Assembly (NCBI GenBank): GCA_030643665.1
Contig: DAOWKS010000057.1
Span: 1 to 9,162, forward strand
Length of the DNA stretch: 9,162 nucleotides
Source of the DNA: a bacterium
GTDB lineage: Bacteria > Patescibacteriota > Minisyncoccia > Minisyncoccales > JAGMAB01
Direction of reading: 5' to 3'
The notes under the pieces are model-generated. The model was not told the DNA's origin. It saw only the letters and a program-made list of their open reading frames with translations, and ran no database searches. This document shows, piece after piece, positions 4,838 through 9,162 of this stretch. A program made the position numbers and the translations under genes. Every line of letters begins with the position of its first letter. Position 1 is the stretch's first letter.

Positions 4838-6565
4838 ATGTCCTTACTTCAGCAATTAGTTGAACAAAAAATATTAGACAAAGACCAGGCAAGGTCTTTT
4901 GAATTTGAAGTTAAAGAAAGCGGCAAGAAAGAAGAAGAGATTATTTTAGAAAAAGGAATCACTTCAGAGTTTTTTTTATTTAGTTTGAAAAGTAAAAATC
5001 TTGGAATTTCATTAAAAGAAGTTGCGCCCGAGAAAGTTCCTTTAGAGGTCTTAAAATTAATCCCGGAAAAGACAGCTAAATATTATAAAATGATTTCCTT
5101 GGCAAGAGAAGAGCAGATTTTAGAAGTAGGAATGGTCTATCCCGAGGATTTAAAAGCCCAGGAAGCAATAAAGTTTTTAGCCCGTCAAGGCAATTTTAGT
5201 TATAAGGTTTTTCTTATCACGCCAAGCACTTTTGCCAAGCTTTTGAAACAATACCGAACCTTAAAAAAAGAAGTGAGCAAAGCATTGAAAGAGTTAGAAA
5301 CCGAATTAAAAGGAAAAGCTCTTAAATTTGAGCCAAGGACAACTGCTGAACTTCAAAGATTAACCGAGGAGGCGCCGATTACTAAAATTGTCGCAGTGCT
5401 TTTAAAACACGCCGTAGAAGGCCGGGCTTCCGACCTTCATATTGAACCCACTAAAGAAAAATTAAGAGTCAGATTTAGGTCATTAGGAGCTTTGCACTCT
5501 TCAATTTTTTTGCCTCTTAAAGCTCATTCAGCCATATTAGCCCGAATTAAAATTTTAGCTAATTTAAAAATTGACGAAACGAGAATTCCTCAAGATGGCA
5601 GATTTTCTGCTAAAATTGAAAAAAGGTTTATTGATTTCCGTGTTTCTACTTTTCCGACCACCTTGGGAGAGAAAGTAGCAATAAGAGTTCTTGATCCTTT
5701 TACCGGTTTAAAAACTTTTGAGAAATTAGGAGTGGATAAAACAAATTTAAAACTGATAGAAGAAGCGATTAAAAAACCTTATGGTTTAATTTTGGCTACG
5801 GGTCCTACTGGCTGTGGAAAAACCACTACTCTTTACGCCATCTTACAAATTTTAAACAAAGAAAGAATAAATATCGTTACCCTGGAGGACCCGGTAGAAT
5901 ATTTTATTGAGGGAATTAACCAGTCCCAGATTAAACCGGAAATCGGCTATGATTTTGCCATGGGACTTCGTCATATAATAAGACAAGACCCTGATATTAT
6001 TATGGTCGGAGAGATTCGCGACAATCAAACCGCTTCTTTAGCTATTCATGCCGCTCTTACAGGCCATCTTGTTTTATCTACCCTGCATACTTCCAATGCT
6101 TTAGGAGTAATTCCACGGCTTATTGATATGGGAATTCAGCCCTATTTAATTCCTCCTACTTTAAGCGTTGTTATAGCCCAAAGATTAGTCAGACGACTCT
6201 GCGATAACTGTAAAGAGAAAATTAAACCCAAAAAAGAAATTAAAGATTTAATCTTAAAAGAAATCGCCAAGTTTCCTGATTTAATTAAAAAAGAACTTAA
6301 AATTCCAGAGCCATTTTACATTTATCAGCCGAAAGGTTGTAAAAAATGCAATAATCAAGGTTTTACTGAGCGAATTGCTCTTTTTGAGGTTTTATTAATA
6401 ACCGAGGATATTTCCGATATAATTTTAAAAAAGGTCTCTGAAAAAGAAATCGCCCAACAAGCCAGTAAACAAGGAATGATTACTATGAAACAAGACGGCA
6501 TCTTAAAAGTTTTAGGCGGCATTACTACAATAGAAGAAGTAATACGAGTAGCCGAAGAAAAATGA
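4838..6565 (+). CDS. pilB: Type IV pilus extension ATPase PilB (GspE family)
   Basis: This 575-residue hexameric motor drives pilin polymerisation at the cytoplasmic face of the membrane. It has an N-terminal GspE/MshE-like domain (about 1-140) and an N2 domain with ASDLHIEP at 197-204. The ATPase core carries Walker A GPTGCGKTTT at 322-331, the Asp box TLEDPVEY at 348-355, Walker B RQDPDIIMVGEIRD at 382-395, and the His box with His410 and His417. Four cysteines, Cys455/Cys458 and Cys501/Cys504, form the zinc-binding tetracysteine motif typical of PilB/GspE and absent from PilT. All catalytic elements look intact and the length is normal for the family. The Walker A has Cys where Ser is common. 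The gene starts 12 bases after the PilP-like gene and is followed 21 bases later by pilT. Confidence 0.96.
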   Translation: MSLLQQLVEQKILDKDQARSFEFEVKESGKKEEEIILEKGITSEFFLFSLKSKNLGISLKEVAPEKVPLEVLKLIPEKTAKYYKMISLAREEQILEVGMVYPEDLKAQEAIKFLARQGNFSYKVFLITPSTFAKLLKQYRTLKKEVSKALKELETELKGKALKFEPRTTAELQRLTEEAPITKIVAVLLKHAVEGRASDLHIEPTKEKLRVRFRSLGALHSSIFLPLKAHSAILARIKILANLKIDETRIPQDGRFSAKIEKRFIDFRVSTFPTTLGEKVAIRVLDPFTGLKTFEKLGVDKTNLKLIEEAIKKPYGLILATGPTGCGKTTTLYAILQILNKERINIVTLEDPVEYFIEGINQSQIKPEIGYDFAMGLRHIIRQDPDIIMVGEIRDNQTASLAIHAALTGHLVLSTLHTSNALGVIPRLIDMGIQPYLIPPTLSVVIAQRLVRRLCDNCKEKIKPKKEIKDLILKEIAKFPDLIKKELKIPEPFYIYQPKGCKKCNNQGFTERIALFEVLLITEDISDIILKKVSEKEIAQQASKQGMITMKQDGILKVLGGITTIEEVIRVAEEK

Positions 6566-6586
6566 TTATTAATCAATAATTAATTT

Positions 6587-7759
6587 ATGAACAACAATTA
6601 CCGAGTCCAACTAAAAGAATTACTCAAATTAACCATTAAAGAGCAGGCCTCGGATTTGCATATTTCTGTGGGTCATCCTCCGGTTCTCCGCATAGCCGGC
6701 AGATTGGTTCCTATATTGAGAAAGAAAAAATTTTCTGCTCAAGATACTCAAGAGCTGGCTAAAATTTTGATGAGCAAAGAGCAATACCAGAGATTTCTTA
6801 CAAAAAAAGAGATGGATTTTTCCTACTGCCAAAAGCAGCAAGGTTCTGCCGAGCAGAGCAAGGCAGGTTCTTTAGACCGAAGGTCGCAAGGTTCTGCCGA
6901 GCAGAGCAAGGCAGGTTCTTACTCATTTAACGACGAGGGACAAGCCCGTTTTAGGGTCAATATTTTTTTTCAACAGGACAAAATCTCTTGCGCTTTACGG
7001 TTAGTTCCGGCAAAAATTAGGACAATTGAAGAATTAAATCTTCCTCTGATTTTACATCAGTTTTCCAAGGCGTCTCAAGGATTTATTCTGATTGCCGGTC
7101 CCTCTTCTCATGGCAAATCAACGACCTTAGCTGCCTTGATTGATGAAATAAATCACAGCCGGGCAGACCATATAATTACCATTGAAGACCCTATTGAATA
7201 TGTTTTTAAAGCAGACAGGGCTATTATTGACCAACGAGAGGTTTTTCAAGACACTTTAAGTTTTGCCCGGGCATTGCGTTCTACTTTTCGCCAGGACCCG
7301 GATGTGATTATGGTCGGTGAGATGAGGGACCCAGAAACCATATCTGCCGCCATTACAGCGGCTGAAACCGGCCACTTGGTTTTGGCTACTCTTCATACTA
7401 ATTCAGCCAGTCAAACTGTTCATCGGATTGTAGATTCTTTTCCGCCGGAACAGCAGAATCAAATCCGGGCGCAAATATCTGGTTCTCTTTTAGGCGTGGT
7501 TTCTCAACGATTGGTTCCCCGAATTAAAGGAGGACTGATACCTGCTTGCGAAATAATGCTCTGCACTCCGGCCGTAGCTAATTTAATTCGGGAAAACAAA
7601 ATTCATGAACTTCCTTTAGTTATTGAAACATCTGCCGATGTAGGCATGATTTCTTTAAACAGGTCTTTGGCAAATTTAGTTAAAAGAAAAGAGATTTCTT
7701 TTGAAAACGCCCTGAATTATTCTTTAAATTCAGCTGAACTAAAAATGCTTATTCGTTAA
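6587..7759 (+). CDS. pilT: Type IV pilus retraction ATPase PilT with a 32-residue repeat insertion
   Basis: This 390-residue protein is the retraction motor. The N-terminal PAS-like domain contains ASDLHISVGHPP at 21-32. The ATPase core has Walker A GPSSHGKSTT at 171-180, the Asp box TIEDPIEY at 198-205, Walker B RQDPDVIMVGEMRD at 235-248, and the His box from TGHLVLATLHTN at 261-272. A PilT-type C-terminal region includes ANLIRENKIHELP at 331-343, and no zinc cysteines are present, which separates it from PilB. Residues 81-112 are an insertion of two similar 16-residue units, each containing QGSAEQSKAGS. Without them the protein would be 358 residues, close to the usual PilT length, and MDFSY would join SFNDEGQARFRVN as in relatives. 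The SSH in Walker A replaces the usual TGS, but the essential Gly-Lys-Ser/Thr residues are kept. It lies between pilB and pilC. Confidence 0.95.
   Translation: MNNNYRVQLKELLKLTIKEQASDLHISVGHPPVLRIAGRLVPILRKKKFSAQDTQELAKILMSKEQYQRFLTKKEMDFSYCQKQQGSAEQSKAGSLDRRSQGSAEQSKAGSYSFNDEGQARFRVNIFFQQDKISCALRLVPAKIRTIEELNLPLILHQFSKASQGFILIAGPSSHGKSTTLAALIDEINHSRADHIITIEDPIEYVFKADRAIIDQREVFQDTLSFARALRSTFRQDPDVIMVGEMRDPETISAAITAAETGHLVLATLHTNSASQTVHRIVDSFPPEQQNQIRAQISGSLLGVVSQRLVPRIKGGLIPACEIMLCTPAVANLIRENKIHELPLVIETSADVGMISLNRSLANLVKRKEISFENALNYSLNSAELKMLIR
6828..6923 (+). repeat. 96-bp in-frame insertion of two 48-bp hairpin units inside pilT
   Basis: Two 48-base units (6828-6875 and 6876-6923) share an identical 35-base block at 6838-6872 and 6886-6920. 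Each block has a hairpin in which CTGCC pairs with GGCAG (6846-6850 and 6862-6866), GA faces AA, and GC pairs with GC around an AGA loop. A further hairpin, GACC-GAA-GGTC, lies at 6875-6885. TACT occurs at 6824-6827 and again at 6920-6923, a possible 4-base target duplication. The insert is richer in GC than the surrounding gene. It keeps the frame and contains no stop, so it adds 32 hydrophilic residues to the N-terminal domain of PilT. Confidence 0.9.
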
Positions 7760-7770
7760 TGTAGTTTCGT

Positions 7771-7774
7771 AGGA
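7771..7774 (+). promoter_or_regulatory. Weak Shine-Dalgarno sequence of pilC
   Basis: AGGA lies four bases before the pilC ATG. It is the only recognisable Shine-Dalgarno-like sequence in front of the genes of this window. The spacing is shorter than usual, so its use is uncertain. Confidence 0.4.
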
Positions 7775-7778
7775 ACTT

Positions 7779-8984
7779 ATGAAGTTTAACTACCAGGCGC
7801 GAGATAAAGAAGGAACGGTGCAAAGCGGAACAATTGAGGCCTCCTCTCACGAGACAGCCGTAGCTCTTTTACAAAAACATGGATTTTATGTCACGATTTT
7901 AAAAGAAACAGCCGAAATTCCTTTTTATGCCAAACGCCTTAAAATTTTTGAAGGAATTTCCCTAAAAGACCTTGTTTTATTTTCCAGACAACTCTCAATA
8001 ATGTTTAAATCCAAAGTTCCTTTAGTTGAATCCTTGATAGTTCTGTCTGAAGAAACTAAAAATCCTGAACTAAAAGAAAAAATTATTGAGTTATCTAAAG
8101 AAGTGGAAGCAGGAACTTCTTTTTCTAAGGCCTTATCTCGTTATCCGAAAACTTTCTCTCCTTTTTATATTTCAATGATAAAATCCGGAGAAAAAGCCGG
8201 CTCCCTTTCTGAATCTTTAAATTATTTATCTGACCACTTAGAAAGAGAATACCATTTGACGGCCAGGGTGAAAGGAGCGATGCTTTATCCTTTTTTGGTC
8301 TTTTCTATTGTCTTATTGGTTTTAGGTTTAATGATTTTCTTTGTTGTTCCAAACTTAACCCAGGTTTTAGAAGGAACTAACCAGCCCCTTCCTGTAGTTA
8401 CTAAAATAGTGATAGAAATATCCGCTTTTTTAAGAAACTGGTTGTGGCTGCTCATTTTAGGAATTGTTGTTTTTATATCGGTTGGTTTTAGATATTATAA
8501 AAGCAAACATGGAAAGAAATTTTTTAACAAAATTTTTCTAAAAATACCTCTAATAGGTTCATTTCTAAAAATGCTTTATATTTCCCGTTTTGCCGAGAAC
8601 CTGTCTACTTTAATTTCCGGGGGTCTGCCTATTGCCGAGGCGCTTAATACGGTGGCGGAAATTATTGATAACACTTGTTATAAAGAAGCTATTTTAAAAA
8701 CCAGGGACGAAGTAAGAAAAGGAAAATCAATTTCTTCAACTCTTTCTTCTTTTCCAGAAATTTTCCCTCCGGTTTTCACCAGAATGGCTTTAGTTGGAGA
8801 AAAAACCGGAACTTTAGATATTTCCTTGATGAATATAGTAGATTTCTATAAAAAGGAAATAGAAAGAACAATTGATAATTTTTTAAGTATTTTAGAACCG
8901 TTAATGATTATTATTTTAGGCGTGATTGTGGCAGGAGTAGTGCTTTCGGTTTTAACCCCTCTTTATAAAATGATAACGATATGA
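7779..8984 (+). CDS. pilC: Type IV pilus platform protein PilC (GspF family)
   Basis: This 401-residue polytopic inner-membrane protein forms the rotor or platform on which PilB and PilT act. Two GspF-type helical domains are visible. The first runs at about 65-190, with FSRQLSIMFKSKVPL and SGEKAGSLSES. The second runs at about 268-392, with FAENLSTLISGGLPI and VGEKTGTLDIS. Membrane segments lie at about 168-191, 219-238 and 372-394. The N-terminus (FNYQARDKEGTVQSGTIEA) is the usual short PilC lead-in. Length and domain pairing are complete. The gene is last in the co-directional run from pilM, 19 bases after pilT, and the only one here with a recognisable, though close, Shine-Dalgarno sequence. 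No clear terminator follows it. Confidence 0.96.
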   Translation: MKFNYQARDKEGTVQSGTIEASSHETAVALLQKHGFYVTILKETAEIPFYAKRLKIFEGISLKDLVLFSRQLSIMFKSKVPLVESLIVLSEETKNPELKEKIIELSKEVEAGTSFSKALSRYPKTFSPFYISMIKSGEKAGSLSESLNYLSDHLEREYHLTARVKGAMLYPFLVFSIVLLVLGLMIFFVVPNLTQVLEGTNQPLPVVTKIVIEISAFLRNWLWLLILGIVVFISVGFRYYKSKHGKKFFNKIFLKIPLIGSFLKMLYISRFAENLSTLISGGLPIAEALNTVAEIIDNTCYKEAILKTRDEVRKGKSISSTLSSFPEIFPPVFTRMALVGEKTGTLDISLMNIVDFYKKEIERTIDNFLSILEPLMIIILGVIVAGVVLSVLTPLYKMITI

Positions 8985-8997
8985 GTTTTCCACATGG

Positions 8998-9023
8998 TTG
9001 ACTTGACATAGATGTGCTATACT
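8998..9023 (+). promoter_or_regulatory. Promoter of the downstream prepilin gene
   Basis: An extended -10 element, TGC followed by TATACT, lies at 9015-9023. Upstream are two overlapping -35-like hexamers, TTGACT (8998-9003, 14-base spacer) and TTGACA (9003-9008, too close). An extended -10 can work with a poor -35. A start near 9030 would give a leader of about 52 bases before the prepilin ATG. This would let the pilin be expressed separately from the motor operon, as is common for major pilins. Confidence 0.6.
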
Positions 9024-9054
9024 TGGAGAAATAAACATTTGCAAAGGTCGTAAA

Positions 9055-9082
9055 TCTATTATTAATTATCTATTATTAATTA
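9055..9082 (+). repeat. Two tandem 14-base AT repeats ending at the prepilin start codon
   Basis: TCTATTATTAATTA occurs at 9055-9068 and again, directly adjoining, at 9069-9082. The last A of the second copy is the first base of the start codon. The repeat takes the place where a Shine-Dalgarno sequence would lie. It may be slippage in an AT-rich leader, a protein-binding site, or an unstructured ribosome landing site; the sequence does not decide between these. Confidence 0.7.
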
Positions 9083-9162
9083 TGAAATTCTTGACTAAAA
9101 AACACAGAGGTTTTACTTTAATTGAACTTTTAGTGGTAATTGCCATTATTGGAATTTTGGCT
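9082..9162 (+). CDS. Type IV prepilin or pseudopilin, N-terminal part only
   Basis: Only the first 27 codons are present before the window ends. After a short basic leader (MKFLTKKHRG) comes FTLIELLVVIAIIGILA, the class III signal. Prepilin peptidase would cut after Gly10 and methylate Phe11, and Glu15 is the conserved Glu5 of the mature pilin. The hydrophobic helix would anchor the subunit in the membrane and pack in the filament core. The gene has its own likely promoter and follows pilC by 97 bases, suggesting a structural subunit of this pilus. Major pilin and minor pseudopilin cannot be told apart from the N-terminus alone. Confidence 0.93.
   Translation, partial: MKFLTKKHRGFTLIELLVVIAIIGILA

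Noticed and set aside
6828..6923. Assembly error or frameshift in pilT
   Set aside because: The insert is exactly 96 bases, keeps the frame, has distinct sequence between the two 35-bp blocks, and both flanks continue a normal PilT. A collapse or frameshift would not give this.
8985..9000. Terminator after pilC (CCACATGG palindrome)
   Set aside because: The palindrome is eight bases with no loop and no T-run after it, so it does not qualify.

Overview
The window looks like a chromosomal segment of a Candidate Phyla Radiation (Patescibacteria/Parcubacteria-like) bacterium. The evidence is an AT-rich genome, short intergenic gaps, almost no Shine-Dalgarno sequences, and a compact type IV pilus operon with an inner-membrane PilM/N/O set. 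A small PilP-like protein replaces a full PilP, and no secretin gene is visible in the window. The taxonomic call is inference from gene content and style; no rRNA or marker gene is present.

Layout. Positions 1-119 (minus) hold the N-terminus of a serine recombinase that runs off the window. Positions 120-462 are non-coding and hold a GC-rich hairpin (199-239) and the left arm (263-357) of a perfect 95-bp inverted repeat. A single membrane-anchored, probably extracytoplasmic protein gene follows (463-1449, plus). It ends in a possible terminator, a short remnant resembling the recombinase gene, and the right arm of the inverted repeat (1543-1637). comF (1648-2313, minus) is divergent from the pilus operon across only 34 bases. 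The operon then runs on the plus strand: pilM, pilN, pilO, a pilP-like gene, pilB, pilT and pilC (2348-8984). After a new promoter region the first 27 codons of a type IV prepilin begin at 9082 and run off the right edge.

How the genes work together. PilM, PilN, PilO and the PilP-like protein should form the cytoplasmic and inner-membrane alignment complex. PilC is the platform, PilB the extension motor, PilT the retraction motor, and the 9082 gene supplies a pilin or pseudopilin. The ComF neighbour suggests, without proving it, that the pilus takes part in DNA uptake.

The most unusual content is a set of GC-rich hairpin elements that stand out from the AT-rich background. The 199-239 hairpin, the 95-bp inverted repeat and a 96-bp in-frame insertion inside pilT share one design: a GCC...GGC stem, a tandem purine mismatch (GA opposite GA or AA), and a GC-paired tip. 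In pilT the element has been absorbed as two 48-bp units that add 32 residues without breaking the frame, reminiscent of palindromic elements inserted in Rickettsia genes. The 95-bp arms flank a single surface-protein gene next to a serine recombinase, so the segment between them could be invertible or mobile.
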